From Bacteroidia bacterium (GTDB lineage Bacteria; Bacteroidota; Bacteroidia; SXHM01): a stretch of 49,761 bases of DNA. A program made the position numbers and the translations under genes. The stretch spans positions 1 through 49,761 of the forward strand of contig JAJVIC010000015.1 in assembly GCA_022072225.1 (NCBI GenBank), written 5' to 3'. The notes under the pieces are model-generated. The model was given only the letters and a program-made list of their open reading frames with translations, was not told the origin of the DNA and did not search any database. Below, piece by piece: positions 7,738 to 16,693 of the stretch; position 1 is the stretch's first letter, and every line of letters starts with the position of its first letter.

Positions 7738-7745
7738 TCATTAAC

Positions 7746-7753
7746 TATATTTG
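7746..7753 (+). promoter_or_regulatory. -7 element of small lipoprotein gene
   Basis: TATATTTG matches TAnnTTTG, 22 bases before the ATG at 7776. Confidence 0.55.
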
Positions 7754-7775
7754 CTTTACACTTAACTCTCCTGCT

Positions 7776-8159
7776 ATGAAAAACATTTTCCAACTTTTAC
7801 TTCTTGTTACAGTTATCAGCCTTATCAATACATCATGTAACAACAATGATGTTATTCCCGATTTAACAGATGGCATCACCGGAACCTACATCGGAAGCAT
7901 GAATGTAGTTTCGCCATCGTATCAGAATACAAGTTATGTGGTAACTGTTACCAAAGTCAGCAGCACACGTGTAAGAATAACACCACAAGGCAGCGAAGCA
8001 TCAACCTGGGAACAGGATATTATGAAACCCTCCTCTACATCTGTTACGTGTGTAGTCTGCACTACCAATCAACTGACCTTTGATATGAGCCACAGCCCTA
8101 TGACTATCGCCTATAACTATAACAACAGTTCAGAACAATTCAGCGGAGAAAAGCAATAA
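7776..8159 (+). CDS. small hypothetical lipoprotein
   Basis: A 127-residue protein with a lipoprotein signal peptide: hydrophobic residues 5-19 and a lipobox-like N-T-S-C. The rest is beta-rich, with G-T-Y-I-G-S-M and two closely spaced cysteines in C-V-V-C. It resembles the small lipocalin-like or META-like lipoproteins of Bacteroidota, but I recognise no family. It has its own -7 element at 7746 and converges on the GH92 gene only 8 bases away. Confidence 0.75.
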   Translation: MKNIFQLLLLVTVISLINTSCNNNDVIPDLTDGITGTYIGSMNVVSPSYQNTSYVVTVTKVSSTRVRITPQGSEASTWEQDIMKPSSTSVTCVVCTTNQLTFDMSHSPMTIAYNYNNSSEQFSGEKQ

Positions 8160-8167
8160 AAATTAAA

Positions 8168-10411
8168 CTATAGTTTTACTTTCTCGCTCATATAAAAGTT
8201 AAGCTCTCCTCCCTGCATCAGTTCTTCGTGTGTAATATTGTTTTGCGTAAGAGTTTTACCGTTTAGTTCAACTTTTTCAACATAAACAGCGGCAGGCGAT
8301 TGATTAACAGCATTAATTACCAGTGTTCTTCCGTTAGGTAATTTCCATGTTGCTTTATTTACTGCAGGTGATCCTAATTCATATTTACCCGAAACAGGAT
8401 CCATCGGGTAAAAACCCAATGAGCTGAAGAAATACCATGCCGACATTTGTCCGCAATCTTCGTTGCCTATTAATCCATCAGGCTTATCGGTGTAGAAGTC
8501 ACGGCATATCTGTCTTACAATCTGCTCTGTCTTTTCAGGATGATTGGTGTAATTGAAAAGATAGGCCACATGGTGCGATGGTTCATTTCCATGCGCATAT
8601 TGTCCTATCAGTCCGCTGACATCTACCACTTTTTGGCTCTCTTTCAGTTCGTGTTCCGATTTAAACAATTTGTCAAGTTGCGCTTCAAAAATATCTTTTG
8701 ATTTAAAAAGTGCAGCCAATCCTTCGGGGTCTTGCTGCACATGCCAGGTATATTGCCAGGCATTGCCCTCAGTGTAATGGCGCACACCCATTTGGTCATG
8801 CACAAAAGGGTCAAAGCTTTGCAGCCATTGTCCCGATGAGTTTTTAGGCCGCATAAGATTTGTACCTTCATCAAAATGATTCTTGTAATACTGAGCACGT
8901 TTATAATAACGTTCAGCTATTGTATCCATACCTAACGAATCGGCAAACACGGCAACCGCCCAGTCATCATAAGCATATTCCAGTGTTTTTGAAACCGATT
9001 CCCCTTCTTTGTCATAAGGCACATAACCCAGTTTAATATAATCATGTTGCGAGCGTGAATTTTGGTCGGCACTTCGAATGCAGGCTGTTAAGGCAGAAGC
9101 ATAATCAAAGTTGCGAATTCCTTTTCGCCATGCTTCTGCTATTACAGGAATGGAGTGGTTTCCTATCATGCAAAATGTTTCATTGGCTTCCAGTTCCCAG
9201 ATGGGCAATGCACCTCTGAAACTGTAATGTGCCAGCATTGATTTTACAAAATCATCTACTATTTCGGGCTTTATAAAAACAAAAAGGCTGTGTGCTGCGC
9301 GGTAGGTATCCCACAGCGAAAATGTAGAATAGCGTTGATAATCGTTGGCTACTCTCAGTGTTCCGTCAGGATCAGTAAATTGACCGTTCACATCCGAAAC
9401 CAAGGCAGGCGCAATCATGGCATGATAGAATGAAGTATAAAAAGTAGTTTCAACTGCTTTATCTGCTTGCACATTTATTTTCTGCAATTCATTTTCCCAT
9501 GCTTCGTCCGCCTTTGAAAAAATTTGCTCAAATGATTTTCCTGCTGCTTCTGCTTCTAAGTTTTTCAGGGCGTTTTCAACGCTTACTGTTGAAAGACCTA
9601 CATAGGCTTCTACAGTGTTTCCGTCACCTGCAAATGAAACAACGATGTGTGCCTTTCCCTGTTTTACTGTTTTGCAGGGAGTAGTAAACTTTATGGCAAA
9701 GTAGCAGCGCTGATGTTTGGCCCAACCGTATGAATGTTTACTGCCAACAATTGTAACATCGTCCAGACGTTTTATGTTAAGGTTTTTGTTAATGTTTATA
9801 CTTACGTTGTGTTTCAGGTCAATGGCTAATTTCTTTTCAGCTCCTTCGGGAAAAGTATAACGGTGAACAGCGGTACGTTCAGTAGCCGAAAATTCACACA
9901 GTATTCCGTTGTCTAATTTCACCGAGTAATAACCCGGGCGAGCGTATTCATTGTTATGACTGAATTTGTTTCGTCCCTCGTGCTTTCCTGAAAAGGGCAT
10001 GAAGCCAATATCACCAAGATCGGTTGCGCCTGTTCCGCTCAAATGCTTATGAGAAAAATAAACAATCTCATCGGCCGAATAATGATAACCGGAACACCAA
10101 TCCCAACCATAAATGCCGTTATCAGGGCTTATCTGTACCATACCAAAAGGCAATGTAGCACCGGGAAAAGAATGGCCGTGTCCTCCTGTTCCTATAAATG
10201 GGTCAACCTTGCCCGTAAGTGTGTTATTCAGTTTTGATGCCTGGTTGAAAATAGCAGGAGTAAGCGAAGCAGACAGTTTTGTTTTTTCGTAAGTGCTGAA
10301 ATTCTGTTCTGCACCTAATCGTTGGTGAATGTATTGTGCATGTGCCGGTGTATAAGAACGTAGACACATTAATATTGAAATGAAAATCGGCAAAAGTTTG
10401 GTAATGTGCAT
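8168..10411 (-). CDS. GH92 family alpha-mannosidase
   Basis: A 747-residue secreted glycoside hydrolase of family 92, calcium-dependent exo-alpha-mannosidases that trim mannans and N-glycans. A signal peptide ends near AHAQ. The GH92 opening V-D-P-F-I-G-T-G-G-H-G-H-S-F-P-G-A is at about residue 70, followed by P-F-G-M-V-Q-I-S-P-D. The C-terminal (alpha/alpha)6 region contains G-N-E-D-C-G-Q-M-S-A-W-Y, where the family's catalytic acid Glu resides, and G-F-Y-P-M-D-P-V-S-G. The length is normal. It is not in a recognisable polysaccharide utilisation locus: no SusC/D is in the window. Confidence 0.95.
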   Translation of the reverse strand: MHITKLLPIFISILMCLRSYTPAHAQYIHQRLGAEQNFSTYEKTKLSASLTPAIFNQASKLNNTLTGKVDPFIGTGGHGHSFPGATLPFGMVQISPDNGIYGWDWCSGYHYSADEIVYFSHKHLSGTGATDLGDIGFMPFSGKHEGRNKFSHNNEYARPGYYSVKLDNGILCEFSATERTAVHRYTFPEGAEKKLAIDLKHNVSININKNLNIKRLDDVTIVGSKHSYGWAKHQRCYFAIKFTTPCKTVKQGKAHIVVSFAGDGNTVEAYVGLSTVSVENALKNLEAEAAGKSFEQIFSKADEAWENELQKINVQADKAVETTFYTSFYHAMIAPALVSDVNGQFTDPDGTLRVANDYQRYSTFSLWDTYRAAHSLFVFIKPEIVDDFVKSMLAHYSFRGALPIWELEANETFCMIGNHSIPVIAEAWRKGIRNFDYASALTACIRSADQNSRSQHDYIKLGYVPYDKEGESVSKTLEYAYDDWAVAVFADSLGMDTIAERYYKRAQYYKNHFDEGTNLMRPKNSSGQWLQSFDPFVHDQMGVRHYTEGNAWQYTWHVQQDPEGLAALFKSKDIFEAQLDKLFKSEHELKESQKVVDVSGLIGQYAHGNEPSHHVAYLFNYTNHPEKTEQIVRQICRDFYTDKPDGLIGNEDCGQMSAWYFFSSLGFYPMDPVSGKYELGSPAVNKATWKLPNGRTLVINAVNQSPAAVYVEKVELNGKTLTQNNITHEELMQGGELNFYMSEKVKL

Positions 10412-10461
10412 ATAAAGCAGATGGTTAGTTCAGAGATTAAAACTAATCGAAAATACGCAAA

Positions 10462-10469
10462 CAAAAATA
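10462..10469 (-). promoter_or_regulatory. -7 element of GH92 gene
   Basis: TATTTTTG on the minus strand, 50 bases upstream of the GH92 start, matches TAnnTTTG. It sits in a divergent promoter region with the plus-strand element at 10531. Confidence 0.45.
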
Positions 10470-10530
10470 ATACAGCTATCTTCAGTTGAACGAAAGGCAT
10501 TTCGTCAGCTTTGAAGTAACCTTTTATTAA

Positions 10531-10538
10531 TATTTTTG
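10531..10538 (+). promoter_or_regulatory. -7 element deciding the start of the barrel gene
   Basis: TATTTTTG matches TAnnTTTG. A transcript from here would begin at about 10543-10546, after the upstream TTG at 10536. The start is therefore the GTG at 10560 or TTG at 10554, not 10536. Confidence 0.5.
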
Positions 10539-10559
10539 CGGCATCTCATTAATTTGTTT

Positions 10560-11666
10560 GTGAAAAAATTATTCCTGTTTGGAATTATTCTTTTTACTAT
10601 TCCTGTAAGTGCACAGGTTGTTAACCCTGCCATGCTTGATACATCGGCATCGGTTCGTCTTGGAAAATTTTCTCTTGGTGCCTACGTTGACGCATATTTT
10701 TCTGCTGATATTAATGAATATAAATCAGGTAACCGGCCATACTTTGTTTCTTCTGCCCGCAGAAAAGAATTTAATATCAACCTTGCTTTTATTGATGTGC
10801 GTTATAGCGGAGACCGTGTTCGTTTGCATCTTACACCCGGATTTGGAACCTACATGGCAGCAAATTATGCAGCCGAGCCTGCTGAATTAAGATACTTAGT
10901 TGAAGCAAATGCAGGAGTGTGTCTCAGCAAATCAAAAGGTATTTGGATTGATGCCGGTATTCTGGGCTCGCCTTATACCAACGAAAGTGCTGTTTCAAAA
11001 GATCACCTCATGTATTCGCGTTCACTTTCTGCTGAATATGTTCCGTATTATTTATCAGGAGTTAAATTCACGTTTCCGCTTTCAAAAAAAATAACATTAT
11101 TTCTTTACGGACTTAACGGCTGGCAAAAAATCAGGATCAGTAAAGAAAGTGGAGCATTGGGAACACAACTGGAGTTTAAACTCAATGATAGAATGCTTTT
11201 AAACTGGAATACCTTTACAGGTAATGAACAAAGTTCTGATGATGACCCCAGACGAATACGTCTGTTCACAGATATTTATTGGATTTATAATTACAAAAAA
11301 TTTTCAGCCACTTCATGCGCTTATATAGGTATGCAGCAGTATGCAAACGGAAGCGAAAAGATATGGTGGCAGGCTAATTTTATTGCACGCTACAGGTTTG
11401 TTAATTTATTTTCACTGGCAGCAAGGCTTGAAATTTTTAGCGACCCATGGCAGGAAATGATCATACCTTCCGGTAATTTTTCCGGGGTTTACAATGGCCG
11501 GATTTCCAGCGTTGGTTTATGCGCCAATTTTCATATTGACGAACATGCGCTTATCCGTTTTGAAGGCAGGTATTTTAATGCGGGTGAAAAAATCTATAAT
11601 ACTTATAACGGTTCATCAACCAACCAAAGTATATCCCTCTTTGCCAACCTTACCGCTTGGTTCTGA
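10560..11666 (+). CDS. outer-membrane beta-barrel (porin-like) protein
   Basis: A protein of about 368 residues with a signal peptide (V-K-K-L-F-L-F-G-I-I-L-F-T-I-P-V-S-A-Q). Alternating amphipathic strands run through the protein, and it ends in a typical barrel terminus (S-L-F-A-N-L-T-A-W-F). Y-V-D-A-Y-F-S near the N-terminus and repeated G-x-N-x-W/Y strands resemble the Bacteroidota OmpL-47/porin-type family of putative outer-membrane channels. The start is chosen from the -7 element at 10531. It is divergent from the GH92 gene. The substrate is unknown. Confidence 0.75.
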   Translation: MKKLFLFGIILFTIPVSAQVVNPAMLDTSASVRLGKFSLGAYVDAYFSADINEYKSGNRPYFVSSARRKEFNINLAFIDVRYSGDRVRLHLTPGFGTYMAANYAAEPAELRYLVEANAGVCLSKSKGIWIDAGILGSPYTNESAVSKDHLMYSRSLSAEYVPYYLSGVKFTFPLSKKITLFLYGLNGWQKIRISKESGALGTQLEFKLNDRMLLNWNTFTGNEQSSDDDPRRIRLFTDIYWIYNYKKFSATSCAYIGMQQYANGSEKIWWQANFIARYRFVNLFSLAARLEIFSDPWQEMIIPSGNFSGVYNGRISSVGLCANFHIDEHALIRFEGRYFNAGEKIYNTYNGSSTNQSISLFANLTAWF

Positions 11667-11778
11667 CACCGCCTTTAACTGCATAAAACACCGCATCAAC
11701 GTTGTTTTTTTAACGATAATGTAACCCTGCCCCCTTTAATTCGGTTTAAATGCGCGTATAATTCTATAAAAACACCTC

Positions 11779-12411
11779 ATGAAAAAATTCTTTTTCACCT
11801 TTCTGTTGCTTGGTTTTATTGCATCTTCCTTCGCTCAATCGTTTGAAGGAGTTATTGATTTTCGCAAAACCAGCGGAGAAGAAAAGGTGTATTACAGTTA
11901 CACGGTAAAGGGTAACAAGGTACGCATTGACGAAAAAAGCGAAGACGGAAAAACGGTTATAGCTACCTTGTTGGTTGACCTTAGTTCAAAGGAAATATTT
12001 GCCCTCAGCCACGACCGTAAACTGTTTATGAAACGCGAGGCTAAAACAACCGAACGTATTTCAGGTTCACCCAAAATAATTCGTTCAGGTAATCATCGTT
12101 TTATTCAGGGTTTTGATTGCGAACAATGGCGCGTGAAAAATGAAACAGAAAACACCGAAATCAGCTATTGGGTTACCAAAGGAAGTTATGATTTCTTTCT
12201 TCCCTTGCTTGGTGTATTAGGCCGTAAAGACCGGTTTGCAACGTATTATTTATCTATTCCCAACCGCGAAGGTTATTTCCCTGTTGATGCTGTTGAACGC
12301 GATACCCAGCGTAATGAAAAAGGAAGATTAGAGGTGATTCAGATTGCAGAAAAAAAATTAGACGACAACCTGTTTGTTGTTCCTAAAACCTATATGCAGA
12401 TGGAGAATTAA
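11779..12411 (+). CDS. exported DUF4412-type protein
   Basis: A 210-residue protein with a signal peptide ending SSFAQ. Its beta-rich body begins with S-F-E-G-V-I-D-F and matches the DUF4412 pattern: Y-S-Y-T-V-K-G-N-K-V-R-I-D-E, L-V-D-L-S-S-K-E-I-F-A-L and I-Q-G-F-D-C-E-Q-W-R-V. Such proteins probably have a LolA/LolB-like or lipocalin-like fold in the periplasm, but their role is unknown. The next gene begins 8 bases after its stop, so the two probably form an operon. Confidence 0.8.
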   Translation: MKKFFFTFLLLGFIASSFAQSFEGVIDFRKTSGEEKVYYSYTVKGNKVRIDEKSEDGKTVIATLLVDLSSKEIFALSHDRKLFMKREAKTTERISGSPKIIRSGNHRFIQGFDCEQWRVKNETENTEISYWVTKGSYDFFLPLLGVLGRKDRFATYYLSIPNREGYFPVDAVERDTQRNEKGRLEVIQIAEKKLDDNLFVVPKTYMQMEN

Positions 12412-12419
12412 CTCCTCGC

Positions 12420-12734
12420 ATGATCTGGATTCGTAAACTTTTCGGAGTATTTTTTCTTTTTGTTGCAACCATTCTGGTTGCTTCCATTGTTGTTACATTT
12501 TCTCAGGCTGTTGCTTACTTCACGTTGCTTTATACTTGCCTTACTTCGCCATGCAAGGCCGACAGTTTAAAAGATACTCTTTTTGGTGTAATTACCTATC
12601 TTTTTATGGCATTTATGGTTTATTACCTCGGACGCAGAGGAGTTATTTTGCTGGCAGATATAAAACCCGAAACACCCGAAACATCATCCATTCTTGATGA
12701 TTCAGAGTTCCGCGAACGAACCGAAAAAGAGTAA
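12420..12734 (+). CDS. small two-helix membrane protein
   Basis: A 104-residue protein with two long hydrophobic segments (about residues 8-38 and 58-82) and an acidic, charged C-terminal tail (T-P-E-T-S-S-I-L-D-D-S-E). No family is recognised. It follows the DUF4412 gene by 8 bases and is probably cotranscribed. The transcript would end at the inverted repeat at 12743-12807. Confidence 0.65.
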   Translation: MIWIRKLFGVFFLFVATILVASIVVTFSQAVAYFTLLYTCLTSPCKADSLKDTLFGVITYLFMAFMVYYLGRRGVILLADIKPETPETSSILDDSEFRERTEKE

Positions 12735-12742
12735 GAAAAAAG

Positions 12743-12807
12743 TTAGCCAAGAATTACACAGATTTACACTAATCTAATTAGCGAAAATTCGTGTAATTCT
12801 TGGCTAA
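12743..12807. repeat. 17-bp perfect inverted repeat between convergent genes
   Basis: TTAGCCAAGAATTACAC (12743-12759) and GTGTAATTCTTGGCTAA (12791-12807) are exact complements around a 31-base loop that itself contains TTAGTGTAAAT-like words on the other strand. It lies between the convergent genes ending at 12734 and 12824 and may stop transcription from both sides. The wording (AATTCGTGTAATTCTTGGC) resembles a dispersed intergenic repeat family known from many Bacteroidota genomes. Confidence 0.8.
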
Positions 12808-12823
12808 AACTATGAATTGAAAT

Positions 12824-13648
12824 TTACTTCGCTTCTAAAAAAGTCTGCAATAATCCGAAGTAAGCATCTTTATCGGTGTTATAAGTATCAGCAGCGCCAA
12901 CACCTTTTATCATTTTATACTGAGTAATGTTTTTCTGCAGTTTAGTTAGTTCTTTCATATCATCAGGAGTAATCACATCATCTTTTTCGCCTGAAATAAG
13001 AAGAATACCATACAGGTGCGATCCTTTTTCAGTTAATGCAAAGAATGGCTCCATAAAGAATTTGTTGTAACCAATCGGAACAATCAGGTCTTCACCTTTT
13101 TTTGCTTTCACTACAGCTTTATAGCTTTCCAATTTTAAAAATGGTGTATCGGCAATTACTTTGCGAACATCTGTTCTGTTTGCAGCAGCAGCCAGCAGTA
13201 AAGATGCCCCAATTCCTTTTCCGTAAAGATTGCTCGACATGCTGGCGTGATTTTTCTTTACGTGATCCATTACCGCTTTTACATCTTTTTCAAATTGCGG
13301 ATAGCAAATCATTTTTGGATTGATTTTAAAATCATCGCTTTTGCCGTAACCACGGTAATCAAACGCAAGAACGTGATAACCTAAGGAAGTAAATTTGGTA
13401 ATCAGCTCAATATTGTCTGCCATGTTACCATCACCGTCATCCGCAATAATAATGGCTTTTGCTCCTGATTTGTTTTGTGGTTTAAACCACCAAGCATTCA
13501 GGCTAACACCGTCTTCAGTAGTTATTTTCTTTTCTTCATACTCAATACCATATTCATCCGGAGTAACAGCATATTCGCGTACAGGATTTAATGCAAAAAC
13601 TGGAATGCAAAAAGCAGAAACGATAAGTGATAAAATAATTTTCTTCAT
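12824..13648 (-). CDS. secreted alpha/beta hydrolase-like protein lacking Ser and His
   Basis: A 274-residue protein with a signal peptide (residues 1-19, ending VFAL) and a clear alpha/beta-hydrolase fold. Residues 85-105 (Y-H-V-L-A-F-D-Y-R-G-Y-G-K-S) match the strand before the nucleophile elbow, and G-E-K-D-D-V-I-T-P matches the acid loop. The elbow reads G-K-G-I-G at 143-147, so Gly replaces the nucleophilic Ser. The expected His region near 250-256 (G-V-G-A-A-D-T) has no His. The oxyanion strand is D-D-G-D-G-N instead of H-G-x-G. It is probably a non-catalytic, perhaps binding, member of the family. Confidence 0.8.
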   Translation of the reverse strand: MKKIILSLIVSAFCIPVFALNPVREYAVTPDEYGIEYEEKKITTEDGVSLNAWWFKPQNKSGAKAIIIADDGDGNMADNIELITKFTSLGYHVLAFDYRGYGKSDDFKINPKMICYPQFEKDVKAVMDHVKKNHASMSSNLYGKGIGASLLLAAAANRTDVRKVIADTPFLKLESYKAVVKAKKGEDLIVPIGYNKFFMEPFFALTEKGSHLYGILLISGEKDDVITPDDMKELTKLQKNITQYKMIKGVGAADTYNTDKDAYFGLLQTFLEAK

Positions 13649-13686
13649 TGATTTAATTAATTGGGTTAATACATTTTTCAGGGAAA

Positions 13687-13694
13687 CAAAACTA
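13687..13694 (-). promoter_or_regulatory. -7 element of pseudo-hydrolase gene
   Basis: TAGTTTTG on the minus strand matches TAnnTTTG, 39 bases upstream of the start at 13648. Confidence 0.45.
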
Positions 13695-13731
13695 TGTAAA
13701 GGCTGAATTACATAATTGAAAACTTTTCAAC

Positions 13732-13766
13732 AAAAAAGCCCCTCGCCTTAGGCGAGGGGCTTTTTT
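13732..13766. terminator. bidirectional intrinsic terminator
   Basis: A perfect GC-rich stem GCCCCTCGCC / GGCGAGGGGC with a 3-base loop is flanked by six A before and six T after, so it can work on either strand. On the minus strand it would end the transcript of the M16 peptidase, which stops at 13807. Confidence 0.85.
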
Positions 13767-13770
13767 ATTT

Positions 13771-13804
13771 CCCCTCCTTTTTTAAGGAGGGGGTTAGGGG
13801 GTGG
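13771..13804. repeat. CCCCTCC/GGAGGGG palindromic repeat
   Basis: CCCCTCCTT (13771-13779) pairs with AAGGAGGGG (13784-13792), followed by GGTTAGGGGGTGG. This is a widespread dispersed repeat wording in bacterial intergenic DNA, placed directly beside the terminator and two bases from the stop of the M16 gene. Confidence 0.7.
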
Positions 13805-13806
13805 TT

Positions 13807-16662
13807 TTACTTCTTCGTCATATCCAACGATAAATTACGCACTTCAATCTCGTAACCGAGTTTTGACAATCCGGGATAAACCAAATCTTTATCACCTACA
13901 ATTACCATCACCATTTTATCGGTTGGTAATTTAGATTTTGCCAGAGCATCAATTTCGGCTTTGGTAATGTTTGCCAGAATTTTGTTTTGCTCGTCCACAA
14001 AATTTTTGTCAAGACTGTAATCCAAAATCTGTTGCAGAAACTGAGCTTTATCCTGTGATGTTTCGTATTTGCGTGCATCACTTTGTCCGATTGAACTTTT
14101 GGTGAAAGCCAATTCCTGTTCAGTAATACCTTTCTCAGCATAGTTCTTTATCTCTTTCATAAACTCAACAATTGAACTATCGGTAGTGGTAGCTTTAACA
14201 CCTGCGGCAGCCATATAAGGCCCTGCAAATTTGCTTCCCTGAAAGTACGAGCGTGCTCCGTAAGTCCAACCTTTATCTTCGCGCAGATTTAGGTTAATAC
14301 GGCTGTTGAAAGCCATACCTAAGGGGTAGTTCATGATATATGATTTGTAATAATCACCTGTTGCATCTTTAGGCATTGCAATGTATCCGATACGGATTTC
14401 GCTTTGCGGAGCCTGAGGTTTGTTTACCAATATGATTTTGGTTTTCTCAATTACCGGTGTTGGTTTTTCTTCAGCAAACTGAACATCTTTTTTAGCCCAT
14501 GATTTCAGGAAACCCAATTTACCAAGCACTTCGTCTTTTTCCACATCGCCTACTACAACTAATTTAGAAATAGAAGGAGAGAATTTGCTTTCGTAATATG
14601 CTTTAACATCATCCAACGTAATAGAGCTGACTGTTTCAAGTGTACCAACATTCGGTATGCTCATGATGTGGTCTTTTCCGTAAAGTGCTTCTCTGAAATT
14701 GTTATCGGCAATAACCGTTGGTTGTGTTGACTGGTTGGCAATACTTTCCAGTTGTTGTTGTTTCAAACGGGTGAAATCATCCATTGAAAATTTAGGTTTC
14801 AATAGTTTTTCTTCAACCAGTTCCAGCGTTTTATCCAAATTCTTTTTCAAGGTTGAAACGCTTACTATAATTTCTTCATTTCCTGCATAAATATCAATGT
14901 TGCTTCCCAGTACTTCCAGTTTATTGGCAATTTCTTCAGCTGTGTAGTTTTGAGTTGATTCGCCAAGCAAATCGGCAGTAAGATTTGCGATACCTGATTT
15001 TGCAGCATCTTCAAAACGGTGGCCTGCACGAATAGAAATACGCAACGCTACAGTTGGTACTTCATCATTCTTTGCTCCGATTGCAGCTAAACCATTGTCA
15101 AAATTCTCGGTCCAGTAGTCAGGAACTTTAATGGAAGGGTTTGGTCCCGGTGCGGGTTGTTTGCTGCGGTCAAAACCTTCGGGGTCTTTTGCTTTGTTGT
15201 AAACAAGGTCTTTGTATTCGCTGTCGTCAGGTACAAACGTTGAGTCAACAAATTTCGGGGTAAAGTTGTCTTCTTTTGCAGCTAATTGTTTTTGTCCTTT
15301 AGGATACACACTCAGTATAACTGCTTTTTGTCCTTTAATATAGGTATTGAAAACACGTTTTACATCTTCTTTGGTAACATCGGCATAACGTTTTAATTCG
15401 TTCTGGATGTAGTTAGGGTTGCCTGTAAAAGTCTGGTAGCTTGCCAACAGGCTTGCTTTTCCGTCAACGCTTGCCAACTGTTGTATCAGCTGGTTTTCAA
15501 TCATGGCTTTGGTACGGTTCAAATCATCGTCATTGATTTCGCGTGTTTCAAACTCATCAATTGATTTACGGATAACAGCTTCCATTTCAGCCAGTGTTTT
15601 TCCGGGGAAAGGAAGAACAGTTAACTGAAACTGCCCGGTTAATTCCATGCAGGGGTGAGCCACATTAGCCTGAACAGCCAATTGCGGTTTTTCAAAGTTC
15701 TGATAGAAGATTGAATTTTTTCCTCCGCCCATAATGTCGGCAAGAATATCCAGAGGAGCTTCGTCAGGATGACGGTTGCCAACGGTTGGGTATGCAAACT
15801 GAATTAAAGGGAAACGGATATTGTCTTCGTAAGAAATGTAACGGTCTTCGGGAAGAACTACTTTTTCAACCGTCATTGGTTTTACTTCCGGTCCTGCAGG
15901 AATAGGTCCGAAATATTTTTCTACCATTTCCACTACCTGTTTAGGATCCACATCACCGGCTACAGTTAAGGTAGCATTATTAGGTCCGTACCAACGCAGG
16001 AAAAAGTGTTTCAGATCATCCAATGTAGCTCTGTCTAATTCGGCTAAGTAACCGATAACAGGCCATGAATAAGGATGTCCCTGAGGGTACATTGCCTGCG
16101 CCACTTTTTCGCCAATTAAACCATAAGGACGGTTATCGTAACTCTGTCCGCGTTCGTTTTTAACGGTAGCACGCTGGTTTTCGAATTTTTCAACCGTTAC
16201 GGCATCCAACAAAAAGCCCATACGATCAGCTTCCAGCCACAAGGCAGTTTCTAATTGATTGGAAGGTAATGTTTCAAAATAGTTGGTACGGTCGCTGTTG
16301 GTAGTTCCGTTCAGTTCGCCTCCGGCTTCCGATACTATTTTAAAATGCTGCTCGTCTGCAACGTGATCAGAACCCTGAAACATCATGTGTTCAAAGAAGT
16401 GGGCAAAGCCTGAACGCCCCAATTCTTCGCGTGCCGAACCTACGTGGTAGGTAACATCTACGTGAACAATAGGGTCGCTGTGGTCTTCGTGTACCAGCAG
16501 GGTTAAGCCGTTAGGCAATACATATTTCTGATAAGGAATGACGATTTCATCGCCTTTCTTTTTTACTTCTTCTACCAGCTTGGTTCCAAACTTGGTAGTA
16601 GTGTTACTGTTGCACGATACCAGAAAGGCAACGGCTGCAACAATTGCTAAAATTTTTTTCAT
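13807..16662 (-). CDS. M16 family zinc metallopeptidase lipoprotein, two modules
   Basis: A protein of 951 residues from the ATG at 16660-16662. A lipoprotein signal (M-K-K-I-L-A-I-V-A-A-V-A-F-L-V-S-C) puts it on the periplasmic side of a membrane. The inverted zinc motif H88-F-F-E91-H92 lies in the first module (A-H-F-F-E-H-M-M-F-Q-G), with the third ligand in the A-T-V-K-N-E-R region. The second half repeats the fold without a zinc site, as in pitrilysin/PqqL-type full-length M16 proteins. The open frame extends to 16725, but the lipobox and the -7 element at 16694 support the shorter start. Confidence 0.93.
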   Translation of the reverse strand: MKKILAIVAAVAFLVSCNSNTTTKFGTKLVEEVKKKGDEIVIPYQKYVLPNGLTLLVHEDHSDPIVHVDVTYHVGSAREELGRSGFAHFFEHMMFQGSDHVADEQHFKIVSEAGGELNGTTNSDRTNYFETLPSNQLETALWLEADRMGFLLDAVTVEKFENQRATVKNERGQSYDNRPYGLIGEKVAQAMYPQGHPYSWPVIGYLAELDRATLDDLKHFFLRWYGPNNATLTVAGDVDPKQVVEMVEKYFGPIPAGPEVKPMTVEKVVLPEDRYISYEDNIRFPLIQFAYPTVGNRHPDEAPLDILADIMGGGKNSIFYQNFEKPQLAVQANVAHPCMELTGQFQLTVLPFPGKTLAEMEAVIRKSIDEFETREINDDDLNRTKAMIENQLIQQLASVDGKASLLASYQTFTGNPNYIQNELKRYADVTKEDVKRVFNTYIKGQKAVILSVYPKGQKQLAAKEDNFTPKFVDSTFVPDDSEYKDLVYNKAKDPEGFDRSKQPAPGPNPSIKVPDYWTENFDNGLAAIGAKNDEVPTVALRISIRAGHRFEDAAKSGIANLTADLLGESTQNYTAEEIANKLEVLGSNIDIYAGNEEIIVSVSTLKKNLDKTLELVEEKLLKPKFSMDDFTRLKQQQLESIANQSTQPTVIADNNFREALYGKDHIMSIPNVGTLETVSSITLDDVKAYYESKFSPSISKLVVVGDVEKDEVLGKLGFLKSWAKKDVQFAEEKPTPVIEKTKIILVNKPQAPQSEIRIGYIAMPKDATGDYYKSYIMNYPLGMAFNSRINLNLREDKGWTYGARSYFQGSKFAGPYMAAAGVKATTTDSSIVEFMKEIKNYAEKGITEQELAFTKSSIGQSDARKYETSQDKAQFLQQILDYSLDKNFVDEQNKILANITKAEIDALAKSKLPTDKMVMVIVGDKDLVYPGLSKLGYEIEVRNLSLDMTKK

Positions 16663-16693
16663 TTTTTTATAGGGTTTATTTTTGATTGGGCGA

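Noticed and set aside
8165-8176. AAACTATAGTTT palindrome between convergent genes
   Set aside because: Short and AT-rich; it could be a chance palindrome at the overlapping ends of two genes.
10536-10559. TTG start of the barrel gene at 10536
   Set aside because: The TTG is part of the TATTTTTG -7 element; transcription would start downstream.
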